Positions 15,762-24,570 of a stretch of 64,000 bases of DNA are shown in pieces. Within the stretch, counting starts at the first letter, position 1. Each line of letters begins with the position of its first letter. The DNA is from Pseudomonas sp. CFII64 (lineage in GTDB: Bacteria; Pseudomonadota; Gammaproteobacteria; Pseudomonadales; Pseudomonadaceae): assembly GCF_000416235.1 (NCBI RefSeq), contig NZ_ATLO01000039.1, positions 84,951 through 148,950 on the forward strand, written 5' to 3'. The notes beneath the pieces are model-generated. The model made no database searches and had not been told where the DNA came from. It saw only the letters and a list, made by a program, of their open reading frames with translations. The translations under genes and the position numbers were made by a program.

Positions 15762-16826
15762 ATGCGCGTTGCTGACTTTACCTTCGAACTCCCTGATTCC
15801 CTGATCGCTCGCCATCCTTTGGCCGAGCGCCGCAGCAGTCGTTTGTTGACCCTTGACGGGGTTAGCGGCGCGCTGGCACATCGTCATTTCTCTGATTTGC
15901 TGGAGCATGTGCGCCCCGGCGATTTGATGGTGTTCAACAATACCCGTGTGATTCCGGCCCGTTTGTTCGGCCAGAAAGCGTCCGGCGGCAAGCTGGAGAT
16001 TCTGGTTGAGCGGGTGCTGGACACCTATCGCGTGCTGGCCCACGTGCGGTCGAGCAAGTCGCCCAAGCCGGGCTCGACGATCCTGATCGATGGCGGTGGC
16101 GAGGCCGAGATGGTGGTGCGCCATGACACGCTGTTCGAACTGCGTTTCGCCGAACCGGTCTTGCCGCTGCTCGAACGCGTCGGGCATATGCCGCTGCCTC
16201 CTTATATAGACCGCCCGGACGACAGCGCCGACCGCGAGCGTTATCAGACGGTCTATGCCGAGCGTGCCGGGGCGGTGGCTGCGCCGACGGCGGGCCTGCA
16301 TTTTGATCAGCCGCTGCTGGATGCGATTGTCGCCAAAGGCGTCGAGCTGGCGTTCGTGACGCTGCACGTTGGCGCGGGGACGTTTCAGCCGGTGCGCGTC
16401 GAGCGTCTGGAAGATCACCACATGCACAACGAATGGCTGGAAGTCAGCCAGGAAGTCGTCGATGCGGTGGCGGCTTGTCGTGAGCGGGGCGGGCGGGTGA
16501 TTGCCGTCGGCACCACCAGCGTGCGTTCGCTGGAAAGCGCGGCCCGCGATGGCGTGTTGAAGCCGTTCAGCGGCGACACCGATATCTTTATTTTCCCGGG
16601 GCGTCCGTTTCATGTGGTCGATGCCCTGGTGACCAACTTTCATTTGCCTGAATCCACGCTGCTGATGCTGGTTTCGGCGTTCGCCGGTTACCCCGAGACC
16701 ATGGCGGCCTATGCCGCAGCGGTCGAGCATGGCTACCGCTTCTTCAGTTACGGTGATGCGATGTTCATCACCCGCAATCCCGCGCCGACCGCTCCTGCGG
16801 CATCGGACCCAGAGGATCACGCATGA
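15762..16826 (+). CDS. queA: S-adenosylmethionine:tRNA ribosyltransferase-isomerase QueA
   Basis: A 354-aa protein of the usual QueA length. It transfers and isomerises the ribose of SAM onto 7-aminomethyl-7-deazaguanine in tRNA, making epoxyqueuosine. Family blocks are visible: FTFELPDSLIARHPLAERR at the start, VFNNTRVIPARL, GHMPLPPYIDR, YAERAGAVAAPTAGLHF, FVTLHVGAGTFQPVR, VGTTSVRSLES and NFHLPESTLLMLVSAFAG. Its stop overlaps the start of tgt by four bases (ATGA), so the two consecutive queuosine steps are translationally coupled. Start at ATG 15762; the gene begins the queA-tgt-yajC-secDF cluster. Confidence 0.97.
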   Translation: MRVADFTFELPDSLIARHPLAERRSSRLLTLDGVSGALAHRHFSDLLEHVRPGDLMVFNNTRVIPARLFGQKASGGKLEILVERVLDTYRVLAHVRSSKSPKPGSTILIDGGGEAEMVVRHDTLFELRFAEPVLPLLERVGHMPLPPYIDRPDDSADRERYQTVYAERAGAVAAPTAGLHFDQPLLDAIVAKGVELAFVTLHVGAGTFQPVRVERLEDHHMHNEWLEVSQEVVDAVAACRERGGRVIAVGTTSVRSLESAARDGVLKPFSGDTDIFIFPGRPFHVVDALVTNFHLPESTLLMLVSAFAGYPETMAAYAAAVEHGYRFFSYGDAMFITRNPAPTAPAASDPEDHA

Positions 16827-17956
16827 CCCGCACCAGTCGTATGTCTTTCGAGTTGTTGGCCACTGACGGCAAGGCGCGTCGTGGTCGTCTGACCTTTCCG
16901 CGCGGCGTGGTCGAAACCCCGGCGTTCATGCCAGTGGGCACTTACGGTACGGTCAAGGGCATGCTGCCACGGGACATCGAAGCCACCGGCGCGCAGATGA
17001 TCCTCGGCAACACCTTTCACTTGTGGCTGCGTCCGGGCACCGAAGTCATCAAGGCGCACGGCGACCTGCACGATTTCATGCAGTGGAACGGCCCGATTCT
17101 GACCGACTCCGGCGGCTTCCAGGTGTTCAGCCTCGGTGCCATGCGCAAGATCAAGGAGGAGGGCGTGACCTTTGCTTCCCCGGTCGATGGCGCCAAGGTG
17201 TTCATGGGGCCGGAAGAGTCGATGCAGGTCCAGCGTGACCTGGGCTCGGACATCGTGATGATCTTCGACGAATGCACGCCTTATCCGGCCGACGAAGATG
17301 TCGCGCGGGTTTCCATGGAATTGTCCCTGCGCTGGGCCAAGCGCTCGAAGATCGCGCACGGCGAAAGCACGGCGGCGCTGTTCGGTATCGTGCAGGGCGG
17401 CATGCATGAAAACCTGCGTATGCGCTCCCTCGAAGGCCTGGATCAGATCGGCTTCGATGGCCTGGCCATTGGCGGTCTGTCAGTGGGCGAACCCAAGCAC
17501 GAGATGATCAAAGTGCTGGATTATCTGCCGGGCCAGATGCCGCCTGACAAACCTCGTTACCTTATGGGTGTAGGCAAGCCGGAAGATCTGGTGGAGGGTG
17601 TGCGCCGCGGAATCGACATGTTCGATTGCGTGATGCCGACCCGCAATGCCCGCAACGGTCATTTGTTCATTGATACAGGTGTGCTGAAGATCCGTAACGC
17701 GTTCCATCGTCATGATGATTCGGCGCTGGATCCGACGTGCGATTGCTACACCTGCAAGAACTTCTCCCGCGCTTATCTGCATCATCTGGACAAGTGCGGC
17801 GAAATGCTGGGGAGCATGCTCAATACGATCCATAATTTGCGGCATTACCAGCTGCTTATGGCTGGTTTGCGCGAGGCTATTCAACAGGGTACATTGGCCG
17901 CCTTTGTCGATGCCTTCTACGCTAAACGCGGCCTTCCCGTGCCGCCTTTGGATTGA
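16823..17956 (+). CDS. tgt: Queuine tRNA-ribosyltransferase Tgt
   Basis: A 377-aa tRNA-guanine transglycosylase that swaps guanine 34 for preQ1 in tRNAs with GUN anticodons. Seen are the start block SFELLATDGKARRGRL, TPAFMPVGTYGTVKG, the catalytic DSGGFQVFSLG, AIGGLSVGEP, the nucleophile region FDCVMPTRNARNG and the zinc site CDCYTCKNF followed by a His downstream. The first ATG overlaps the queA stop; an ATG six codons later (MSFELL) is another possible start. It works directly before QueA in the pathway even though encoded after it. Confidence 0.97.
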   Translation: MTRTSRMSFELLATDGKARRGRLTFPRGVVETPAFMPVGTYGTVKGMLPRDIEATGAQMILGNTFHLWLRPGTEVIKAHGDLHDFMQWNGPILTDSGGFQVFSLGAMRKIKEEGVTFASPVDGAKVFMGPEESMQVQRDLGSDIVMIFDECTPYPADEDVARVSMELSLRWAKRSKIAHGESTAALFGIVQGGMHENLRMRSLEGLDQIGFDGLAIGGLSVGEPKHEMIKVLDYLPGQMPPDKPRYLMGVGKPEDLVEGVRRGIDMFDCVMPTRNARNGHLFIDTGVLKIRNAFHRHDDSALDPTCDCYTCKNFSRAYLHHLDKCGEMLGSMLNTIHNLRHYQLLMAGLREAIQQGTLAAFVDAFYAKRGLPVPPLD

Positions 17957-18008
17957 TTGAACTGAGTTTTGTCAGCTTTTCTTATTAATTTTGCAACTGG
18001 AGTGCTAA

Positions 18009-18344
18009 ATGAGCTTTTTCATCTCTTCCGCTTTCGCGGATGCTGCTGCACCGGCCGCAGGCCCTATGGGCGGTGGCTTTGAATGGATTTTCCTGGTCGG
18101 TTTCCTGGTCATCTTCTATCTGATGATCTGGCGTCCACAGGCCAAGCGCGCCAAAGAGCAGAAGAACCTGCTCGGCAACTTGCAGAAGGGCGACGAAGTT
18201 GTCACCTCCGGCGGTATCGCTGGCAAGATCAACAAAGTGACCGATGACTTCGTGGTTATCGAAGTGTCCGACACTGTTGAGCTGAAAATTCAGAAAGGCG
18301 CTATTGCCGCCACCCTGCCAAAGGGCACCCTGAAAGCGATCTAA
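18009..18344 (+). CDS. yajC: Preprotein translocase subunit YajC
   Basis: A 111-aa inner-membrane protein, the small partner of SecDF. One membrane helix is at about residues 26-44 (FEWIFLVGFLVIFYLMIWR), followed by the typical RPQAKRAKEQKNLLGNLQKGDEV and a soluble domain (VTSGGIAGKINKVTDDFVVIEV). The N-terminus has an Ala-rich export-like stretch (FADAAAPAAG). It lies 52 bases after tgt and 62 bases before secD. Confidence 0.95.
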   Translation: MSFFISSAFADAAAPAAGPMGGGFEWIFLVGFLVIFYLMIWRPQAKRAKEQKNLLGNLQKGDEVVTSGGIAGKINKVTDDFVVIEVSDTVELKIQKGAIAATLPKGTLKAI

Positions 18345-18367
18345 GGTTTCAGTCTTTTACCAATCGA

Positions 18368-18388
18368 CGGGGCGCGCAAGGCGCCCCG
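18368..18388. promoter_or_regulatory. GC-rich hairpin between yajC and secD
   Basis: CGGGGCGC and GCGCCCCG form eight-base arms around GCAAG. No T-tract follows on the plus strand, so it is unlikely to be a full terminator; it may protect mRNA or tune yajC versus secD levels. Confidence 0.35.
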
Positions 18389-18406
18389 CGTTATACGGGC
18401 GGCGTG

Positions 18407-20275
18407 ATGCTGAACAAATACCCTCTGTGGAAATACGTACTGATCCTGGCGGTGCTGGTGGTCGGTTTTATTTATTCCGCACCCAATCTCTATCCTGATG
18501 ATGCGGCGATCCAGATCACCGGCGCGAGCACGGCGTTGCAGGTCAATCAGGCTGATCTCGATCGTGTCGGCAAGGCGCTTACCGATGCAGGTATCGCGGT
18601 CAAGGCTTCCTCCCTGGCTGAGAATGGCAAAGGCGGTTTGTTGCGTCTGAGCAAGCAAGAAGACCAGTTGCCGGCCAAGGATGTCGCGCGCAAGGCGTTG
18701 GGTGATGACTATGTCGTCGCACTGAACCTGGCCCGCACCACGCCGACATGGCTGCGTCATCTGGGTGCCAGCCCGATGAAGATGGGTCTGGACTTGTCCG
18801 GTGGTGTGCACTTCCTGCTGGAAGTCGACATGGACAAGGCGCTCGACGCGCGCATGAAAGTGTATGAAGGCGAAGTGAAAAGCCTGCTGCGCAAGGAAAA
18901 ATCGCGCTATCGCAGCCTGCCGCAACTCAATGGCGCTATTCAGCTGGGTTTCAGCGATGAAGCTGCCCGCGACGAAGCACGTACGCTGATCCGCAAGAAC
19001 TTCACCGATTTCGATATCGTCCCGGCCGACCTGAACGGGATTCCCGTGCTGCGCCTGGCGATGACTCCGGCCAAGGTTGCCGAGATTCGCGAATACTCGA
19101 TCAAGCAGAACTTGACCACCGTGCGTAACCGGGTCAACGAGCTGGGTGTTGCCGAGCCTCTGGTCCAGCGTCAGGGCGCCAACCGCATCGTGGTTGAGCT
19201 GCCGGGCGTGCAGGACACCGCTGAAGCCAAGCGTATTCTGGGCAAGACCGCCAACCTTGAGTTCCGTCTGGGCGCAGGCCCTGATGATTCCAAAGCCACC
19301 ACCGAGATGTTCGAGTTCCGCGAAGGCGGTCGTCCAGCAGCTCCGGTTGAGCGTGGCCTGATCATCACCGGTGACCAGGTGACCGACGCCAAGGCTGGCT
19401 TCGACGAGCACGGTCGTCCGCAAGTGAACATCACCCTGGATGGCCATGGTGGCGATCTGATGAGCCGCTCGACGCGCAGCAATGTGGGTCGCAGCATGGC
19501 GGTGATCTTCATCGAGCAGAAGCCGACCACTACCTACACCAAACAAACGGTCAACGGCGTCGAGAAAGACGTGCCGGTTCAGACCTTCAAGGAAGAGAAG
19601 AAGATCATCAGCCTGGCGACCATTCAGTCGCCGCTGGGCAGTTCGTTCCGGATCACCGGTCTGAACGGCCAGGGTGAAGCTTCCGAACTGGCGCTGCTGT
19701 TGCGTGCCGGTGGTCTGGCGGCACCGATGTACTTCGCTGAAGAACGCACCATCGGCCCGAGCCTGGGTGCTGACAACATCACCAAGGGTATCGACGCTTC
19801 GCTGTGGGGCATGCTGTTCGTCTCGCTGTTCATCATGGCCATCTACCGCTTCTTCGGTCTGATCGCCACGGTTGCCCTGGCGCTGAACATGGTCATGCTG
19901 CTGGCCTTGATGTCCTTGCTGGGTGCGACGCTGACCCTGCCGGGTATCGCCGGTATCGTGCTGACCATGGGTATGGCGGTGGACGCCAACGTACTGATCT
20001 TCTCGCGTATTCGTGAAGAGATCGCCGGCGGCATGACCGTGCAACGGGCGATCAACGAAGGTTTCGATCGCGCCTATACGGCGATTCTCGACGCTAACCT
20101 GACCACGCTGCTGGTCGGCGGCATTCTCTTTGCGATGGGCACCGGCCCGATCAAAGGCTTTGCCGTGACCATGTCGCTCGGGATCTTTACCTCGATGTTC
20201 ACTGCCATCATGGTGACCCGCGCAATGGTCAACCTGATCTATGGCGGGCGTGACTTCAAGAAGTTGTGGATTTAA
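18407..20275 (+). CDS. secD: Protein translocase subunit SecD
   Basis: A 622-aa inner-membrane protein of the RND type that uses the proton gradient to help late steps of Sec export. An N-terminal helix (YVLILAVLVVGFIYSAPNLYP) leads to a large periplasmic region with GLDLSGGVHFLLEVD, NRVNELGVAEPLVQRQG and VELPGVQD. Five more helices at the C-terminus include GMAVDANVLIFSRIREE, the conserved segment needed for function. GTG 18404 lies one codon upstream, but ATG 18407 gives the standard MLNKYPLWKY start. It is followed by secF after nine bases. Confidence 0.97.
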   Translation: MLNKYPLWKYVLILAVLVVGFIYSAPNLYPDDAAIQITGASTALQVNQADLDRVGKALTDAGIAVKASSLAENGKGGLLRLSKQEDQLPAKDVARKALGDDYVVALNLARTTPTWLRHLGASPMKMGLDLSGGVHFLLEVDMDKALDARMKVYEGEVKSLLRKEKSRYRSLPQLNGAIQLGFSDEAARDEARTLIRKNFTDFDIVPADLNGIPVLRLAMTPAKVAEIREYSIKQNLTTVRNRVNELGVAEPLVQRQGANRIVVELPGVQDTAEAKRILGKTANLEFRLGAGPDDSKATTEMFEFREGGRPAAPVERGLIITGDQVTDAKAGFDEHGRPQVNITLDGHGGDLMSRSTRSNVGRSMAVIFIEQKPTTTYTKQTVNGVEKDVPVQTFKEEKKIISLATIQSPLGSSFRITGLNGQGEASELALLLRAGGLAAPMYFAEERTIGPSLGADNITKGIDASLWGMLFVSLFIMAIYRFFGLIATVALALNMVMLLALMSLLGATLTLPGIAGIVLTMGMAVDANVLIFSRIREEIAGGMTVQRAINEGFDRAYTAILDANLTTLLVGGILFAMGTGPIKGFAVTMSLGIFTSMFTAIMVTRAMVNLIYGGRDFKKLWI

Positions 20276-20284
20276 GGGGCTGAC

Positions 20285-21196
20285 ATGTTACGTACCATTA
20301 ACTTCATGGGCGTGCGCAATATTGCGTTCGCCGTCACCATGCTCCTTACCGTCCTGGCGTTGTTCAGCTGGGCCACCAAAGGGCTGAACTATGGTCTGGA
20401 CTTCACCGGCGGTACGCTCATCGAGCTGACCTACGAGCGTCCTGCGGATCTGGGCAAAGTACGTGAAGAGCTGGCAACGGCCGGTTATCACGATGCAGTC
20501 GTGCAGAGTTTTGGCGCGACCACCGATCTGCTGGTGCGTATGCCAGGCGAAGATCCACAACTGGGCACTCAGGTAGCTGACGCGCTGCGCAAGTCGGGCG
20601 CCGATAATCCGGCGACCGTCAAGCGTGTCGAATTCGTCGGCCCGCAGGTGGGTGAAGAGCTGCGCGACCAGGGCGGCCTCGGCATGCTCATGGCGCTGGG
20701 CGGTGTGTTGATCTACCTGGCGTTCCGCTTCCAGTGGAAGTTCGCCGTCGGTGCAATCATCTCGCTGATCCACGACGTGGTCGTGACCATGGGTATCCTG
20801 TCGTTCTTCCAGATCACCTTCGACCTCACGGTGTTGGCGGCGGTTTTGGCGATCATCGGTTACTCGCTGAACGACACCATCGTGGTATTCGACCGGGTCC
20901 GGGAAAACTTCCGCCTGTTGCGTAAGGCTTCGTTGATCGAAAACATCAACATCTCCACCACGCAAACCTTGCTGCGTACGATTGCGACCTCGGTTTCGAC
21001 CTTGTTGGCGATCGTCGCGCTGTGGGTATTCGGTGGCGACAGCCTGCACGGTTTCTCGGTGGCGCTGTTCATTGGCGTATTGGCGGGTACTTACTCGTCT
21101 ATCTACATTGCCAACGTAGTGTTGATCTGGCTGAACCTGTCCTCCGAGGATCTGATTCCTCCAGTGGTCGCCGAGAAGGTGGACGACCGTCCTTAA
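20285..21196 (+). CDS. secF: Protein translocase subunit SecF
   Basis: A 303-aa partner of SecD with six predicted membrane helices. Visible signatures are NYGLDFTGGTLIELTYE after the first helix, RVEFVGPQVGEELRDQG, and the conserved SLNDTIVVFDRVRENFR loop. The arrangement yajC-secD-secF is a classic operon, with secF starting nine bases after secD. The end of secF (PPVVAEKVDDRP) is hydrophilic, as usual. Confidence 0.97.
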   Translation: MLRTINFMGVRNIAFAVTMLLTVLALFSWATKGLNYGLDFTGGTLIELTYERPADLGKVREELATAGYHDAVVQSFGATTDLLVRMPGEDPQLGTQVADALRKSGADNPATVKRVEFVGPQVGEELRDQGGLGMLMALGGVLIYLAFRFQWKFAVGAIISLIHDVVVTMGILSFFQITFDLTVLAAVLAIIGYSLNDTIVVFDRVRENFRLLRKASLIENINISTTQTLLRTIATSVSTLLAIVALWVFGGDSLHGFSVALFIGVLAGTYSSIYIANVVLIWLNLSSEDLIPPVVAEKVDDRP

Positions 21197-21291
21197 CCCG
21201 ACGCGTTCACCCCAATGACCTGAAAGGCGCGAGTTTTGACAAGGCTGGGTATTGCGTAGGAAACTACGCTTCAGAAGGTCAGGAGGTTCAC

Positions 21292-21828
21292 GTGAACAAA
21301 TCGTTGCTTGTTGGTGCTGTGCTGGGTGCCGCCGTCGTTACTGCCGGCGGCGCTGTTGCCACCTACAGCCTCGTTAAAAGCGGCCCTGAATATGCTGAGG
21401 TCTTGGCAGTCGAACCTGTCAAACAGCAAATCAAGACGCCGCGTGAAGTCTGCAAGGATGTAGCCGTGACACGTCAGGCGCCGGTCAAGGACCAGCACCA
21501 GATCGTCGGTAGCGTTATCGGTGCGGTTGCCGGCGGTTTGCTGGGTAATCAGATCGGCGGCGGTAACGGCAAGAAAATTGCGACTGTCGCTGGCGCGGTC
21601 GGTGGCGGCTACGCCGGTAACAAGGTTCAGGAAGGTATGCAGAACCGCGACACCTACACCACGACGCAGACTCGCTGCAACACGGTCAATGACATCAGTG
21701 ACAAGGTTGTGGGTTATGACGTGAAGTACAAGCTCAATGACAAGGTCGGTCAGGTGCGTATGGAGCGTGATCCGGGCAACCAGATTCCGGTCAACAAGGA
21801 AGGTCAATTGGTTCTGGGTCAGCAATAG
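21292..21828 (+). CDS. Glycine-zipper 2TM-domain envelope protein
   Basis: A 178-aa exported protein with an N-terminal hydrophobic helix (SLLVGAVLGAAVVTAGGAVAT). In the middle is a glycine-zipper pair, IVGSVIGAVAGGLLGNQIG and VAGAVGGGYAGNKVQEGM, of the Rick_17kDa/SlyB type that inserts into or spans the outer membrane. The C-terminus holds two Cys-containing strands. The GTG start at 21292 follows AGGAGG at the right distance, although the frame is open further back into secF. It is monocistronic, ending at a bidirectional terminator. Confidence 0.85.
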   Translation: MNKSLLVGAVLGAAVVTAGGAVATYSLVKSGPEYAEVLAVEPVKQQIKTPREVCKDVAVTRQAPVKDQHQIVGSVIGAVAGGLLGNQIGGGNGKKIATVAGAVGGGYAGNKVQEGMQNRDTYTTTQTRCNTVNDISDKVVGYDVKYKLNDKVGQVRMERDPGNQIPVNKEGQLVLGQQ

Positions 21829-21842
21829 CTTTTCCCAGACGT

Positions 21843-21870
21843 AAAAAAACCGGCCAAGGCCGGTTTTTTA
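21843..21870. terminator. Bidirectional terminator between the glycine-zipper gene and suhB
   Basis: AAAAAACCGGCC/GGCCGGTTTTTT around AA: a hairpin with A-run on one side and T-run on the other, placed between two convergent genes. Confidence 0.9.
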
Positions 21871-21882
21871 TTGCGCCAAAAC

Positions 21883-22698
21883 TCAGCGTTTCAGCGATGC
21901 GGGCAAGTGCGGTGCGATGGACGTCAGCACGGCCTTGAAGCATTTGGTGTTACCAGCAACGATGTGGCCTTTTTCCAGGAAGTCGTGACCGCCTGTGAAG
22001 TCGCTGACCAGACCGCCGGCTTCCTGAATCAGCAGGGCGCCTGCAGCCATGTCCCATTCGGACAGGCCCGATTCCCAGAACGCATCGAAACGGCCGGCGG
22101 CCACGTAGGCCAGGTCCAGGCTTGCAGCGCCAGCACGACGAATGCCGGCGGTCTGGCCTACCAGGCTGCGGAACATGCCCAGGTAGTTTTCCAGGTTATC
22201 CATCTGGTTGTCGCGGAACGGGAAGCCCGTGCCGAGCAGGGCGCCTTCAAGGCTGGTGCGCGGACTGACGCGCATGCGACGACCGTTGAGTTGTGCGCCG
22301 CCGCCGGCACTTGCGGTGAACTCTTCCTGGCGAACCGGATCCAGAACCACGGCGTGAGCCAGACGGCCCTTGTGTTTGCAGGCGATGCTGACGGCGAAGT
22401 GCGGTACGCCGCGAATGAAGTTGGTGGTGCCGTCCAGTGGATCGATGATCCACAGGTAGTCGGCGCCTTCGCCGCTGCCTTCATGCAGGCCGCTTTCTTC
22501 GCCAAGGATGCCGTGAGTCGGATAAGCCTTGCGCAGGGCGGTGACGATCAGTTGCTCGGCAGCACGATCGATTTCGGTGACGTAATCTTTCGCACCTTTT
22601 TCATCGACCTTGATGGTATCCAGGCGCTCGATGGAGCGGAAAATCAATTCGCTGGCGCTGCGGGCGGCGCGCAGCGCGATATTCAGCATGGGCTGCAT
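21883..22698 (-). CDS. suhB: Inositol-1-monophosphatase family protein SuhB
   Basis: A 271-aa magnesium-dependent phosphatase. Metal-binding motifs are GEESGLHEG, WIIDPLDGTTNFIRGVPHF and, near the end, GLSEWDMAAGALLIQEAGG. In gammaproteobacteria SuhB hydrolyses inositol-1-phosphate and also has a regulatory role in rRNA transcription antitermination; in Pseudomonas aeruginosa it affects virulence genes. The start MQPMLNIALRAARSA is standard. It is transcribed divergently from trmJ across 166 bases, the usual arrangement in pseudomonads. Confidence 0.95.
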   Translation of the reverse strand: MQPMLNIALRAARSASELIFRSIERLDTIKVDEKGAKDYVTEIDRAAEQLIVTALRKAYPTHGILGEESGLHEGSGEGADYLWIIDPLDGTTNFIRGVPHFAVSIACKHKGRLAHAVVLDPVRQEEFTASAGGGAQLNGRRMRVSPRTSLEGALLGTGFPFRDNQMDNLENYLGMFRSLVGQTAGIRRAGAASLDLAYVAAGRFDAFWESGLSEWDMAAGALLIQEAGGLVSDFTGGHDFLEKGHIVAGNTKCFKAVLTSIAPHLPASLKR

Positions 22699-22864
22699 GG
22701 ACGTTTCACCTGGGTCGTTAAAGAAAGCCGAACATTCTATGGCGTAAGAAGAAATATTTCCAGCGTCGTGTTGTCGCTAGACTCAATGCCGCAAGCCTTC
22801 ATAGCGTTAACCCAAGGGCTTCTGTAATATTTGCTCCCCATTCTTCTGTCTGTGAGCGCTTGCC

Positions 22865-23638
22865 TTGCTGCAAAACATTCGTGTTGTCCTGGTCGGTACC
22901 AGTCATCCCGGCAATATCGGAGGAGCTGCTCGCGCCATGAAAAACATGGGGCTTTCGCGCCTGGTGCTTGTGGATCCGCTGGTCTTTCCCAATCACGAAG
23001 CCGACGCCCGGGCTTCCGGTGCGAGCGACATCCTCGAAAACGCCCAAGTGGTTGCGAGCCTTGAAGACGCCTTGGTGGGCTGCAATCTGGTCCTGGGCAC
23101 CAGCGCCCGTGATCGGCGCATTCCGTGGCCGCTGCTCGATCCCCGCGAGTCTGGCGTGATGGCCGCCGAGCAGGCCGGGCAGGGCGCCGAGGTGGCGCTG
23201 GTGTTCGGTCGTGAATACGCCGGCCTGACCAATGAGGAGCTGCAGCGATGTCACTATCACGTGCATATCCCGTCCGATCCTGAGTTCAGCTCGCTGAACC
23301 TGGCGGCGGCCGTTCAGGTGCTGAGTTACGAGGTGCGCATGTCCTGGCTGGCGGCTCAAGGGCAGCCGACCAAGACCGAAAAAGTCGAAGTGACCTCGGT
23401 GCGCAGTGCTGATCTGGCAACCATGGACGAAATGGAAGGATTTTACGGACACCTTGAAGCTACGCTGGTAGCGATTGGCTTTATGGATCCGGAAAAGCCA
23501 CGGCATTTGATGGCTCGACTGCGCCGCTTGTACGGTCGCAGCGATGTGAATCGCTCGGAGCTGAGCATTTTGCGCGGGATCCTTACGGAGACCCAGAAAT
23601 CAGCCCGTGGTGAACCCTATAAGCGGAAGGATCAATGA
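22865..23638 (+). CDS. trmJ: tRNA (cytidine/uridine-2'-O-)-methyltransferase TrmJ
   Basis: A 257-aa SPOUT methyltransferase that 2'-O-methylates position 32 of several tRNAs. Typical motifs are the N-terminal VVLVGTSHPGNIGGAARAMKNMGL, then VFGREYAGLTNEEL and IPSDPEFSSLNLAAAVQVLSYE, which make the SAM-binding knot, and a C-terminal extension with RLYGRSDVNRSELSILRGIL. The start is a TTG (22865); no ATG or GTG fits, because the conserved sequence begins right there. It overlaps the following cysE gene (ATGATG at the junction). Confidence 0.94.
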   Translation: MLQNIRVVLVGTSHPGNIGGAARAMKNMGLSRLVLVDPLVFPNHEADARASGASDILENAQVVASLEDALVGCNLVLGTSARDRRIPWPLLDPRESGVMAAEQAGQGAEVALVFGREYAGLTNEELQRCHYHVHIPSDPEFSSLNLAAAVQVLSYEVRMSWLAAQGQPTKTEKVEVTSVRSADLATMDEMEGFYGHLEATLVAIGFMDPEKPRHLMARLRRLYGRSDVNRSELSILRGILTETQKSARGEPYKRKDQ

Positions 23639-24414
23639 TGTTCGAGCGTCTGCGAGAAGATATTCAAAGTGTGTTCCATCGTGATCCTGCGGCCCGCAAT
23701 GCCTTTGAAGTGCTGACCTGCTATCCCGGCATGCACGCCATCTGGCTGCATCGTTTGGCGCATATTCTGTGGTTGCAGGGCCTGAAGTGGCCGGCGCGAG
23801 TGGTGTCGAACTTCGGTCGCTGGATGACCGGTATCGAAATCCATCCCGGTGCCAAGGTTGGCCGTCGGTTTTTCATCGATCACGGCATGGGTATCGTGAT
23901 TGGCGAGACCGCCGAGATCGGCAATGACGTTACGCTGTACCAGGGCGTGACGCTCGGCGGCACCAGTTGGAATGCCGGCAAACGCCATCCAACTCTGGAA
24001 GATGGGGTCGTGGTCGGTGCCGGCGCCAAGGTGCTGGGGCCGTTCACGGTCGGCGCGGGGGCGAAGATCGGTTCCAATGCGGTGGTGACCAAGGCGGTGC
24101 CGGCTGGCGCCACGGCGGTGGGTATTCCGGGTCGCATCATCATCAAATCCGACGATGACGTGCAGGCCAAGCGCAAGGCAATCGCCGAGAAGCTGGGTTT
24201 CGATGCCTATGGCGTCAGCGAGGACATGCCCGATCCGGTTGCGCGGGCCATTGGCCAGTTGCTTGATCACCTGCAGGCCGTGGATGTTCGCCTGGAAGGC
24301 ATGTGCGATGCGCTCAAGGGCCTGGGCAGCGATTATTGCGCCAAGGAGCTTCCCGAGCTGCATGACGAGGTCTTCGACTGCGTCAAGGACAAGAGCGAAA
24401 GCAAGGTCGGCTGA
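23638..24414 (+). CDS. cysE: Serine O-acetyltransferase CysE
   Basis: A 258-aa enzyme that acetylates serine, the first step of cysteine synthesis. It has the helical N-terminus (FERLREDIQSVFHRDPAARN) and a left-handed beta-helix of hexapeptide repeats (IHPGAKVGRRFFIDHGMGIV, EIGNDVTLYQGVTLGG, VVGAGAKVLGPFTVG). The catalytic His/Asp region FFIDHGMG is intact. Two adjacent ATGs exist at 23635 and 23638; 23638 has better spacing to AAGGA and gives the usual MFERL start. The cysteine made feeds the Isc system encoded just downstream, though iscR has its own promoter. Confidence 0.95.
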   Translation: MFERLREDIQSVFHRDPAARNAFEVLTCYPGMHAIWLHRLAHILWLQGLKWPARVVSNFGRWMTGIEIHPGAKVGRRFFIDHGMGIVIGETAEIGNDVTLYQGVTLGGTSWNAGKRHPTLEDGVVVGAGAKVLGPFTVGAGAKIGSNAVVTKAVPAGATAVGIPGRIIIKSDDDVQAKRKAIAEKLGFDAYGVSEDMPDPVARAIGQLLDHLQAVDVRLEGMCDALKGLGSDYCAKELPELHDEVFDCVKDKSESKVG

Positions 24415-24482
24415 TCCTGTATGACGCTGGGCGTGCCATACGCCCTAGCGTTTGCTATGATGCGGCCGCAGTTTTGCGGGTA

Positions 24483-24539
24483 TTCCCGACTAAATTGCTT
24501 GGTCTTATAGTTGACTTAAACAGTCGGGAATAGCATACT
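24483..24539 (+). promoter_or_regulatory. iscR promoter with IscR-type binding sites
   Basis: The sequence at 24507-24531 (ATAGTTGACTTAAACAGTC plus GGGAAT) fits the type 1 IscR site (ATASYYGACTRWWWYAGTCRRSTAT). It covers the -35 TTGACT (24511-24516), with CATACT (24534-24539) 17 bases later as the -10. A second, poorer half-site (CCCGACTAAATTGCTTGG) starts about 24485. This fits feedback repression of the isc operon by the Fe-S form of IscR. Confidence 0.75.
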
Positions 24540-24570
24540 CGATTTATCCAGAACCTCCGCGGTACACGCC

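Noticed and set aside
18341..20044. A 567-codon open frame opposite secD
   Set aside because: Antisense shadow of a GC-rich gene; His/Gln/Arg-rich composition and no motifs.
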